Assembly: GCA_013400975.1 (NCBI GenBank)
Contig: WBMZ01003276.1
Location: 1-64,000, forward strand
Reading direction: 5' to 3'
Source: Atrichornis clamosus
Lineage: Eukaryota; Chordata; Aves; Passeriformes; Menuridae
DNA: 64,000 bases
Shown here: positions 30,101 to 42,100 of the stretch, one piece after another
Position numbering within the stretch: position 1 is the first letter of the stretch
Layout of the letters: the number at the start of each line of letters is the position of its first letter
The notes under the pieces: generated by a model
The model's database searches: none
What the model was told of the DNA's origin: nothing
The model's input: only the letters and a program-made list of their open reading frames with translations
Position numbers and translations under genes: made by a program

Positions 30101-33100
30101 AAATCCTGACTCCTTCTCTCTCTTATTTCTTCTTCTTTTTGCTAAGAGGATTATGCTGGTAAGTTGCCTGTCTATACAACTTTATAAAAACAGTAATAAT
30201 ACCATACAGTTTGTGTTTTTTCTCTATATCACAGGCTCAGATTGAGTATAGTAATAAGATGGCTCTAAGGAAAAAATTGTTTAAAATAAGGAATCTTGAT
30301 TCTGATTTTGGGAAACTAGTAATGGATAGGGTTTCAATCTAGCAAGCTACATGAACAAAGACCAGATGCATATGATCATCCAGATGAAATCCAGAAGATA
30401 CGGATCTTGTGTCTGTTTCAGTCCTTTACTTGATTAAGACCATAGAGCTTTTTAGTTTCCTCTTTGAATTCTTGCAGTGTCTGAGCCAAATTCCTATTAT
30501 TGCAGGTTATTCAGTGAAGTGTCAGAGAATGATTGTGCATATGTGAGTGTCTTTTGTATATGAATAGCAACTGAGAGAGCTGGAGTTGTTTAGCCTGGAG
30601 AACAGGAGGGACCTTATCACTCTTTACAACTCCTTGAAAGGAGATTGTAGCAAGGCTGGGTTAAGCCACTTCTCCCAGGTGACCAGTGACTGGACAAGAG
30701 CAAATGGCCTCAGGTTGTGCCAGGGGAGGTTTAAATTGGATATTAGGAAAAGTTGCTTAATGAAAAGTGTTTTCAAGCATTGGAACAGGCTGCCCTGGGG
30801 AGTGGTGGAACCACCATCCCTGGAAGTGTTCAAAACAGGTGTAATTATGGCACTGGAGGTATGGTTTAGTGGTGAAGATGGCAGTGCTGGGTTAACAGTT
30901 GGACTTGATGACGCTGGAGGGCTTTTCCAATCTTAATGATTCTACGATTCTTGCTGCCATTTCTTACAGAAAAGAAACTCAGTTTGTGAAAATCACCACA
31001 CACTGGCACTGTTTTCAATCTTCTGTTGGTCTTAGAGAGACCGTAGCTGAATTATCAGGGAGGCTTGGGCAGTTTTCCTCCCCACATATGCCAAATCTGT
31101 AGCTCTTACACGAGTGTTTTGGTGGACATCACTCTCCAGACATCTTTGTGGTCGCCTTATCCCAAATGCAGAACAGCAGCAGCATTCTCAGCAAACTGCT
31201 TAGAAAGGGATGATTGTTGAAAGAGCCCTCTGGAAAAGCCATGTATATGAGCAGATACTTTAGTAACAAGTGTCTCACTTCAGGCAGTGAGTTTTTGCTG
31301 GGTGGTTAGTGCTTTATTGCTGTTTTTTCCCTCTCTCAGTGGCTTGGTATCAACCACAAAAGGAAGGAATAAAAATACAGCAGCCATTTGTCACTAAGGA
31401 AGTGCATTTGCTGATGAAAGCAAAGGTAGATGTACTCTGTTACCATGTTAAAACACAGTGCAGAAATGCTGACTGATCCTGCAAGTTAAGTTGGTTATTT
31501 TAATTTTCTTCTAAGTATATGAAATGCAGTATGTTGCTGCGGTGTCTGTTCCAGCAGCCCTGGGTGACTTTGGTGTGCAGTTGGTCCCCAGGAGCAGCGC
31601 AGCAGGGCAGGTGCAGGGTGAGTAGGGGGAGGTCTGTCTGTTGTCCGTGCCACTTTGCTGCTTGGCTTGGCCCTTGTCCACTTGAAACGGCCATGAGATC
31701 ACTTACCATTGGATAAGCAGGAGCCCTGCAGAACCGCAGTGTGGCAATGAGGCAAAATCCAGGCAGGCAGTCACTACTAGAGAGCTCTGTGCATATCAGG
31801 ACAGTTCTCCAGAAGTAAACACTCTTTTAAGTGAAATGCTGCTATCATGAAGGCTTAAGAAATATTGTTTGGGAGCTTTCACGCATACACACGCAAAAAA
31901 GCAACACATCAGCACATGAAGCACAAATTGTAAGTTGCTTTGGAGGTGCAAGTGTGTTTAGTGAAGTGTTTTTCCTCTCTGTGCTTTGGTACTTCCTCAT
32001 TTTACTGTTGAAAGCAAAAGTAGGAACCCGCTGCCAGTGAAGCTGTGGTGGCATCTCTGGCTTCGGCATCCCCTTGTCAGCATGGTTACTGTCATAGCAG
32101 AGCGTGACTGTGTGAGCTTCTCGTCATGGCTTCAGCGCTACAGAGGTAACCCTGAAATAAACGTCTGCTGTTTTGGAGTCTCGTCTGCTATGAGCCATTT
32201 GACTCCACCTCCTCTCTTAGTGAAATCAGGTCAGTGGAAACTATTTCTAGCAAGCGTGTGCCAGACTCCTCCATGGGATTACCTAAGGTCAAGCAGACTG
32301 TGCTTGGAAAATGTCTTTTCTCTCATAAGCATCGAAGCTGTCTCAGTGCTGAAGCCAGCCTGTGATGCAGGGAGGATCCCCACAGCAGTCTATAAACAAA
32401 ACGTTTTGGCTTCCACTGACCTGTGTTTCTGGCAAATTTGTTGCATTGGGGCAAGCTGTATTTAAAAATTACATTAACTGATATGTTTTCTTTTGGAAGG
32501 TTTAATTAGGGGAGTAAACCACTCTATTGAGCATTCTCTGTAAACTGTTGCATCTTAGTGTTGTGTTATTTTTCAAGGGATCTAATGTGAGGTAAAGAAA
32601 AATCACCAAACTCCCTTTATCTTATGTTAGATGCCTTGAAAAATAAAATTGTCCCTGGGATAATTTTTTGGTTTTTTTCTTTTTAATTAAAAGTTGGCCA
32701 ATATGGTTTGTGTGTAGGAAGTACAATGCAGCTACAACCTAAGATCAAACTCACAGCCAATATTTAAAACATGGAGGGAGAGGGGGAATCATACCACACA
32801 TAAAGCAAATTCTGTGTTTCTGTGGTAGTTTGTAACTGTAGTGCTATATAGGACAGGTGGAGAGGGTGTGAAATCACCACTCAGCAAAGCAATTGGTAGG
32901 TGTTCAAATATGATGGATTGCAAGTTGTTTAGGCTTCTAAATGTGTTCTATTTCAAATGGTTCCTTCCTAGGGATAAGTCCTTGTGCTTCATCTGTAAAT
33001 GCAAGTGTAGTAGGTAGATTTGCTTTTTAAATTCAATGTAGTAATTTGCCCAACTCCAATAACCTGTGCATCTCGAAATTTGGGAGTAAGAAAAGTAAAT

Positions 33101-36100
33101 GGAAGTTTCGTAGTTTTGTTAACTTCCCTTCTTGTTTTTAGCACTCCTGACTTTTTCCAGTAGAATCTAAGGGTTAAAATAGTATCCTGTTGGAAACAGT
33201 TGGCTACATGTAACTGGCTGTATTTTATGTATTAACTTAGTCAATGTTTTATTGCTGTGTAAAGTTAGAGCTTGTCTGAAAGACTGAATAAAAATGGCAG
33301 TTCAATACTCTGATATGTCAAAGTTTTAATAATCAAAACTCACATGTTTAGGAATTTATGGTACTGTTCTCTTCCCCCTGCCTAAATTAAGGAGGATCTC
33401 CAGTACTGTCATTATTTTGTTGTGCTCTGCCTTTTCCTGCAGTGAAGGCATGTCACCCCATGAGATCCAGTCAGTGGGGAATGGCAGGCAGGTGAGGGAG
33501 GAGGGAAGAAGATGCTCCTTGTTCACCTGAAACCTTGCTTACCCTTTGTGTGAAGTGTTGGATGATATCTGACACTGATCTCATGAAAGATTTAGTGTGT
33601 GTCATGCCATTGCCACTGTACAACAGGTTTCCACCTTCCTGAGTAGAGTAGAGAAGAGATCACAGAATCTATTAGGTTGGAAAAGACCTCTGAGATCATC
33701 GAGTCCAACTTATGACTAAACAACACCATGTAAACTAGACCATGGCACCGACTGCCACATCCAGTCTTTCCTTAAACACCTCCAGGCACGATGACTCCAC
33801 CACCTCCCTGGGAAGTCCATTCCAATGTCTAATAACCCTTTCTGTGAAAAATTTCTCTTGAATGTCTAACCTAAACCTTCCCTGGTGCATTTTAAGACTA
33901 TGTTCTCTTGTTCTGTTGCTAGTTGCCTGGGAGAAGAGACTGACCCTCCACCTGGCTACAGCCTCCTTTCAGGGAGCTGTAGAGAGTGATAAGGTCAGCC
34001 CTGCGCCTCTTCCTCTCCAGGCTGAATAACCCCAGCTCCCTCAGCTGCTCCTCATCAGACTTGTGCTCCAGACCCTTCCCCTGCTCTGTTGCCCTTCTCT
34101 CGACACACTCCAGCACCTCAATGTCTTTCCTGAATTGAGGGGCCCAGAACTGAACACAGCACTCGAGGTGTGGCCTCACCAGTGCCGAGTACAGGGGACA
34201 ATCCCTGCCCTGGTCCTGCTGGCCACACTATTGCTGATACAGGCCAGGATGCCATTGGCCTTCTTGGGCACACACACTGGCTCATGTTCAGCCACTGTCG
34301 ACCAGTGCCCCCAAATCCTTTTCTGCTGGGCCACTTTCCAGCCACTCTGGAAAATACGTGTGACATGTTATATAATGATGTCAGGAAGGAGAACAGAAGG
34401 TATCTAATGCACTTTGTTCCCACTCATGTCAGAAGCATCACTTTTGTTCTCCCTTGTTTCTTCTGGAGTTGGGATTTGAGGGAGACAGACTGTCCATCTT
34501 TTCTGATTAAAGTGCAGGAAAGGCTGACTTGTTCTGTTGGCTTACAGTGTGCCATCAATGAGGAAATGAATTCCTAATATAGATGAGGAGAATCTCTCTC
34601 CTCTGTGTTTATATGTTGTATGACTTCAGTGCAGGCTTTACTCCTGCTTCCCTCAGATTGTTTGCATTTTGGTTCTCTCTGGTTTACCATGGGGGCCCTG
34701 ATTTTCTGAGACAAGTGTCTAAATTTAAACACTTACAGTCATACAGTACTGGCTCACAGCCTGAGGTTTAAAGTTACCCACTTCAATATTGGCGTGAAGT
34801 GCTTGCCATGAGAAACATATGCAACAAATTGAACCAGTTTGAAACAAGTGTTAAAGCTCCCCCATAAAGCTAAAAAGGTCAAACATTGACAAAATAAAAA
34901 TTTGTGTTTATTGCAGTAGAACTGCTTGGTTCATTGACAGCCTCTGTCTCTCTTAAGGATTAAAAAAATCTGCCTTTTCATATGCTTAAAGGATTAGGAT
35001 TTATATATCTTTGAAAGAAAAGCTAAATCTACTTTGAGAAACAGGATGTTGAAGATAATGGTGAAAACAGCTTATAAATCACTTTTCTTGAAAGATTAAT
35101 TGGAATAATGTATAGAATGACTACTTGACAATATTACAACTGTCTGGAAGGTGAAAAGTCATTGTTGAATTTGTCCATTCCTTAGCTGCTATCAGTGGTC
35201 TGGGTGACCCAAGAAGAGCTGCTGTACGAATCATTGCCTTACAATTGTATTCAAGTTCTGTGTATATTTAAGCCTATTTTGAATTTTAAGTGCAAACCTT
35301 TTTTACTGACATTTCATGTATTGGCTTCTGAAATGATAAAACAGTTTCTGATTAAGGAATTGGCTGATACTGCATGTTCTGGTTTTGGGTAGAAAATGCA
35401 AATTACCCAGCCAGAATTACTTGTGGACTCTTGAAAAAGATCAGCCATATTTAGTATTAAAAAAAAGACCACTTAGAATTACATAATGTCTTTTGCCAGT
35501 ATTTGTGTGTTTACCATGCTCAGCACATGAATTATCTTAAAAATCTGTTTGATTTATCTTAGTGGGATAATCAGGTTGTAAACAGTTTATCTTAGCCACT
35601 GCGTTTACATTTGATCATAACCAGTAGGTCGATTTAGTCAAGGATGATCCAGAATCTCTGGAAAATCTCTGTAAAACATAAGTATTTGGCTGTTATTTTA
35701 GATAAAGACATCATTGAATGTAACTTTTGCTTTTTTTCTTTTTTTCTTACCTTGAGAAATCGGTGGGGCAAATACAGTGCTTGAACAACAACAAAAAAAA
35801 TACCCTCAACTTTTTTTCTATAAATGTGTTCCGGAAAATATATTACAATAGTTGAATAGCTGTAATATTTGGAGTAATAATCTATGTCTCTTAAAAAAGC
35901 TCCATATACTGGTCAAGCCGTGCAAATAGCATGTGTAGAAACTCAAGTTTTAATTTCCTGTTTGAAGACATAATTTGAGTTCAAACAGAAACCTGCATAT
36001 GGTGGTGTTGTTAAGTTATCCTCAGGTTGAGAAACGATCCATTGTATTAATCCTCAGTGAAGACAGATCTCTTTTGTGGGGCTGGTTTTACATTATAGCC

Positions 36101-39100
36101 GCCGCAACTAAAGCTTTTAAAATAATGGTGTATCCTCCATTTCCATCTCCTGGAAATGAGAGATCTGGGCACCCTGTGCTGGTGTGCCCAGTGGCAGATA
36201 GGCAGAAGTGGTGTGAGCAGGTGCTCAGCCCTTGCTTTGCCTGCCATGGGTCCTTCCAGATTACAGATGTTCGGTGCCAGGTTTTGTGTTTAGGGCTTCG
36301 TGGCTCTCAGAATCTGGATATGGACTACAGTTAGCCCTGGAGCCTCTGCTGATGAGGAAGTGGTCAGTTGTCCCCATGGTTTTCACACCATCTTTCTTCT
36401 TACCTACCTCTAAATGCTCTTGGCTTTGTCCTTTACCCTCATGGGAACCAGCTTCTGATGCCAGCAAGCTGAGTTTTGTCTTTTTTCCTAATCCTTAGCT
36501 GAAGCAGCTCACACTTGGCTTCAGTGCCAAGAAGCTCTGTAAAGCTGGATATGGGAAGTATAAGTGGCCCTATTGGGCACAGTGGCTGTTTCTAAGCTGT
36601 GTGTTTAGCTGGCACAAAAGCTGCTGAGTGGTTGTAAGCCTGGCTCAGGTACAGCCAGCTCATGTTTTCAGAGGCTCCAGATCCCACATACCCACACACT
36701 CCCAGCTGGATAGTGTATCTTGTACAGGCTGTCCACAAGGCAGTTGCGTGGCCAAGACGCAAGTGGGAAACTGCTGTGCTGACAGCTATTCTGGTATTTG
36801 CACACAGTCCTAATTGATAGAGCTATTCATGTGGGGAAATAAGCATCTGTATCTGCAGAGTCAACATTTTTTTAGGGCACTGAGGAGACAGACAATAGGA
36901 GAGTAACAGTAAGAAGCGCCAGAGTTGTGTTACAGCAGCATTGCTGTATTCTAGTGTTGCATTGTATGGGGCTTCAGTTTGTCCTTTGCCTGAAAGGAAG
37001 CTCAGTGGAGTGCAGAAGCTGGTATTTCCTAGTGGTGCAATTTCTTCTGAACTACAATTTGCACTGCTGCACAATAGGGAGACATAAAATAAGGCTTTGT
37101 GTGCAATTAGCAATTAAAAATTCCAGTGCAAGTTACTGTGGGGTTGTTTTGAACCCCAGCAATTGTCTTATGCCTGAGTGCCTCCTTCAGCTTTAATTGG
37201 ATGTTTTCCACTTGTTGCTAATACAGTTATGCCTTTTAAAGGGATAAAGACATTCAGTAAGAAAGTTGGGAATAATTTGTATCACAGGACGTGTAACTGT
37301 TGTTTCTGTCTTTGTTATAGTCCGCTGATGATAATTACACAGAAGATCACAACACTTGCATGCCAGCTACATGATGGTAAGAAAAGGAATCTCTTCCCAC
37401 GTCCTGAAGACAGCCTTTTTATTCCAGTGCATTCTATGGCTGAGTTATGGAGTGAATAAATGTAGTTCAGTGAGTTCTTCCAAATGAAGAAGAAAAACAC
37501 CTTGTGGGGAAATATGAGAAACTTCAAATTTTGATCAGTTCTTTAGGATCAAACTGTCTTTGCAATATCAGAGATAACTATTTTCCCATTTGGATACTCT
37601 ACTTCCTTGGGGCCCAATTTGGGTTTTAGCTAGTACCAGTATCTCCTGTTTAGATGCTACAGTGTATCTCCATTAAGCTCTCTGAAGCTGTTATTGATTC
37701 TCAGAAGTCGAGTTGTGTTTGATGCATAGGTTCAGTCATTAATGTTAATTTAGCAAAAAATATGCTAGTACTGATATATTCAGTGGTAATATACTCCATG
37801 AGTTGTTACAGATAGAATTCAGTAGCTTTTCCCCAGTGCGGAGAGAAGCACAGTTTGCAAGCAAAATAGCCTTGTCTTCAGTCTTGTGCTGTGCTGTGAC
37901 AAAGAGCACTATTATTTCCCAGTACAACGCCTGGGTCTAGTGCAGTGCAAAGGCTAGAGATGTCAGCTGTCATCAGTAGCATTATTGCTTGTGCCTACTG
38001 ATGTTGCAGTGTGAATTTCTCATGGTCTGAGGCCCATTGCCTTATAAGCGGTGGGTGATTAAACAAGTGGCCTGCTGTAGAGTTGTTGTGACCTTGGATT
38101 TAGGTGATGGCCACACAGGGGTCTGGCATTGTTTTCAAGCCAGATTTGCACAAGTGAATCTAATGCTTTTAGCTGGCTATAATAGGTACAGCTTGAAATT
38201 TGGCTAATTGACCTTGTTGTTGGCATTCGTGTAGCTGGGGCTTCTCTGCTTCTGTTAGTTCAGCCAGCTCAGGTGTTGCTGCAAATGCCACAGCAGTGTG
38301 CAGCCTAGGTACGCACCTAGGATGTCGAAGGTAAACGAACAGGCAGAAAGTAAAAAGATAACAGCAGAGGCAGGAGCATTTTAAACAGACCAGAAATCCT
38401 ACAGATTAATGGTGGTGGAAAAGGCTCATTACGTTGTGAACGTGGTGCTCCATTACATATGGAGCAGTTAGCAAAAGAAGGCAGCTTGCCGTTCAAGCAT
38501 CAGTGACAAATTTCTATTTGTAAAAATTTAACACAGCTGTCCATAAATGGAAACAGACAAACAAAATACGCAGGCCTATAAGTAATTAAGTGCTTAATTG
38601 TTTCTCTGAAACTCAGGCCCTCCCAGTATTTACAAACTGAAAACAGTAGAGAGAGAGAGAATGGAAATGAGCAGCTTAGCAGCAGTCGTTTTAGGAAATG
38701 AGTCCAGTGTGTATATTGGTATTTATGGCCAGTACATTTAGAACAGTAGTGTCAATTGATGCCAAGCCCCTGATCTTTCAGAGCTGCACACATGGAGCTG
38801 TGCACATGGAGCTGTACACATACATGCTCTGCATCAAGTGCTGTGTTCCATCCTGTGTTGTTCTGCTGAAGCCAGTGGGGTTCCTTGCAGTATGTGCAGG
38901 TGAAGCTTAGAGTGAAGGTTTTGAGATATTTGCTATAAACAACATCTGTTTACCACTGGCCATCACACAAGATTTTTCCATAGTTTTCCTGGGACATTGA
39001 GTCTGTGCTCTACCTCTGGCCCCAAAGATCTTGTGCACTCAACAGGAGGTCACCCTACCAGTCTGGACCTTGTACAATTCCAGATTATCACTGATGTGTA

Positions 39101-42100
39101 TGTTTAGGCTTTTTCCAGCAGCAGGCAGCTGGGCTGCTTGTTCACACCAGTGGAGCTTCTGTTCCCTGAGTGCCTCTTTCCCTTCCCCTGCCCACTCCTC
39201 CTGCTGTGAAATGCTCCATTTCTCACCAAGGAGCCAGTGGGAGGCTTGTGCTTAAATGAGCCAGCGGCTTCTGGCAACAGAGGTTTTTCCAGCCCAGGAC
39301 TGTTTGTAGAGGCTGCTGGGGGTCGCTGCCGGTTGGTGGCATTGCCACTTCCATTGTGTGTGGGGGAATGCTATGGCTGCTCTTCCTGACAGTGTAGCCA
39401 GGGTGAGAACGGGGGAATAAAGTAAGGAACTGGGTAAAGAGGCAGAGTAGAACATGGTTTAACCTAAAAGTTAGGGATTGAGCTATATTACAATCACCTG
39501 TGACAACGAAATTTTGAAGTTTATGGCTTGAGAAAGTTATTTGTGGGGTGCAAGCATAAGACTTTGGGTATAGCTTTTACTGTTTGTCTTTTGGAAAGAG
39601 CTAATGTGACTTTTCTTTCTAGGAATAGGGCGACAAGCTGAGGAACTCACTGCTGAGCAAAATCGGCTTGCTGTAAAGTAAGGATGTAATTCCATTAGTG
39701 CTTCGTGTTTAATTTCTTCTGAAGAAGTTGAGTGTTTGGGTTGTTTGGTTTTGTTGTGTGGGTTTTTTTTTCTGGTTTTTTTTTTGTTTTGTTTTGTTTT
39801 TTTTTTGTTGGGTTTTTTTTCCCATTGCAATGTCAGGAACAACGTAGTAGCCTGGCCGTGAAAATGTTTCCTGCTTCTTTCCAGTCCATGATATGCCAAA
39901 AGTCCTACCTGCTTTTTCTATTTGCTTGAGCAGTTTTATTTTTGTAATTCTGCTGTCATTGCCCTCCTTACACCAACATACACTCTCTCCTATATTCCTT
40001 ATTTCCTCAATCCAGGACTTCTATCTTTATCACCCTGTGCTGATCAGTAAAGCACTGAACTACTTGGCAATGTCTCATTGACTTAAATATATACTCTGCA
40101 TGCAGCAAAACAAGTCTTCACTGAATTATTCCTTTAAATTCACGCTAAGACTATACTATATGGACTTTTTGGCTGTTACCTTATCTGATATGTGATACGT
40201 TATTTTTTCAAGTAGAGTACTCCTCCCCTGTCAGCAAACCACTGCATAGTAAAAATACATTTTGAGTTGACTCTGACACTTAAAGTGCTGCTTTTTTTTG
40301 CCATCATTTTTGACTGCTGAAATCTTACTTTTTCAGTCTCCCTCCATTATGTTAATGCTCCTAGTTCTTCATATTATGTAACTAGTTGTCTCATTTTTCA
40401 GATGGAGAGAGCATGTTGATCGTATCTTTGCACACCTTTGTTTTCTAGTTTGTCTCTTAATACAAGTGCAGCATGCAGGTGAATTTGTTGTTTCTTTTTT
40501 TTTTAAGAAGAATTAGTGCTACAGAATTGCTCTTAGAACCATAACTACTTTTCACCATGAAGTGTTTGTTTAAGGCCAAGGAAATTATTTCCTTCATTTC
40601 CAAGGCAGAAGATTCAGCCGTCAGAAAATCTGCCTATGAACTTCAAAAAGTAAGGGAATTGTTCCTTGAAAAGCAAAAAATTTTGTAGGTAGCCTTGTAT
40701 AACTTTTCTATGACCCCGTAGCTTTGCGTCTATTTTTAAAGCTCACAGCATAATGTTTAACTGCACTTGGCCCTTAATTCTAGTCAAATTGTCACCAAAC
40801 AGGCTTTTAAATTTTTTACTTGTACAGTAGATGAGTTCATAATAGAAAAGCAGATGCCAATAGCTCAAGTGTCAGTGGCAGACAAGTCATAACTGAAGAG
40901 TTTTAACTCCCCTTTGGTAACACAGCCTTTTGTCTTCCCTCCTGTTCTTGGTCTGTTTTTGTTTCTCGCTCATCCTCTGTACATTCCTTTGTGCATTGCT
41001 CATGTCTCCCCACCCAACCATGTGCAGAATCCAAGTTGAAACTAATGCCTTTATTTTTAATCTTACTCTAGAGCTTGGAAGCCCAAGTCATGGACCTGAT
41101 TTTGCAGAACAGAAAGATGACTCTTACCCCACATTGCTTGCTGCATCTTTCTGTGAAATGCTTTCACCAGAGAACATACCATTCAGGCACTAATATCTAC
41201 AATAACCAGTAGGGTGAATGCAGAAAATCCTGGCTAATCTAACTGTTTATTCAAACTAATTCCACTTCAGAATAGAAGTAGGCAACAGAAAATGTTTAAC
41301 TGTTGCTTGGTTTTTCTGCTAGAAATTTGTTTTAGTCTTAAAGAATTTTAAGTGTGTTTTGGTTTATGTGTGTCTGTCTATGTCTTGGGCAGGAGAGCCC
41401 TCAAGCACTGTGCCCAAGTTTGTGTTCTCATCTGAGGGCTCCACATTTACTTGAATGGTGACAATTAGCATGTTTGTGGAGAGCATTCAGCAATGCAGTG
41501 CAGAACAAGTACACAGTTTGGATCTTGGCATTTTCTGACACATAAAAAACCCGAGACCAACAATTTACAAATTGCAGTAGTGGTGAGAGACATGTGCATT
41601 GTCCTTTTCCATCCTACTGATCTGTAGCAAGGATAGTGAATCTTCTTCATTTTACATCAAATCTAAAACCCCAGAAGGAACTGGTGGGATATGCACTTGC
41701 AAAATGGAAAAAAATGAACATGACAGACTTTCTTTGACTTTCATCTTCAGCCCTCTTTCAATTAAAGTGTTTATTCCCCCTGCTTAGTTCCTTTTCCTGT
41801 TCATGATGCAATACAGGCAATTACTTCCTTTATTTGCACAGTAGGAGGGAGTGCCTCTTCATTCTCTTCTTCTATGTCCCACATGACACTTCCTATTTTT
41901 CAAAAGGCTGGACTGAAGGATGGGTGAGAGCTGCTCTCAGGGCTGAGAGCCCTGGTCTTTGAGGCTCCCTGCCCTGTGGTTTGTGTAATGAGACAGTATG
42001 GTCCCTGACATGCTGGAACAGACGTCCAAAACCAGTTACCAGCTTCTCGCTCCTGGTGCTGCTGACCTGTTCAAAATGCACAAGCTGGTTTGTTTGAGAG

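Larger units (their letters stand above)
27151..37320 (+). other. MBOAT1: MBOAT1 intron 4 (10.2 kb)
   Basis: Donor is GTGAGT and acceptor TCTTTGTTATAG. Two CR1 LINE 3' ends lie here in opposite orientation, at about 30.57-30.95 kb (+) and 33.66-34.35 kb (-). The open frames of 116 and 86 codons inside them are remnants of the CR1 ORF2 C-terminus, not host genes. The rest holds poly-T/A runs and no recognisable gene or RNA. Confidence 0.9.
50..37374 (+). other. Overlapping upstream ORF in spliced MBOAT1 mRNA (156 codons)
   Basis: Starting at ATG 50-52, 7 nt before the MBOAT1 ATG, this frame reads through exon 1 (50-146), exon 2 (22652-22797), exon 3 (23325-23402) and exon 4 (27055-27150), and stops at TGA 37372-37374 in exon 5. 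It has 156 sense codons. Only the exonic parts count; the coordinates span introns. The predicted product is arginine/histidine-rich at its start and then cysteine-rich, and resembles no family I know. It may be a translational brake on MBOAT1, an alternative protein, or chance in the shadow of conserved coding sequence. The frame itself is certain; function is unknown. Confidence 0.35.
37377..39622 (+). other. MBOAT1: MBOAT1 intron 5 (2.25 kb)
   Basis: Donor is GTAAGA and acceptor TTTTCTTTCTAG. It holds a short (GA)n run at 38648-38660 and a 14-bp tandem duplication at 38789-38816. Nothing else is recognised. Confidence 0.9.

Noticed and set aside
30586..30936. 116-codon open frame as a possible new gene
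   Set aside because: It is the end of CR1 ORF2 plus the CR1 3' UTR read through; not a host protein.
31986..32465. 159-codon + strand open frame in intron 4
   Set aside because: It opens at a TTG rather than an ATG, has no known domain, no splice context or repeat signature, and lies inside an MBOAT1 intron. Treated as chance.
33919..34179. 86-codon - strand open frame as a possible new gene
   Set aside because: [13 protein letters not shown] and [11 protein letters not shown] identify it as the degraded CR1 ORF2 C-terminus.
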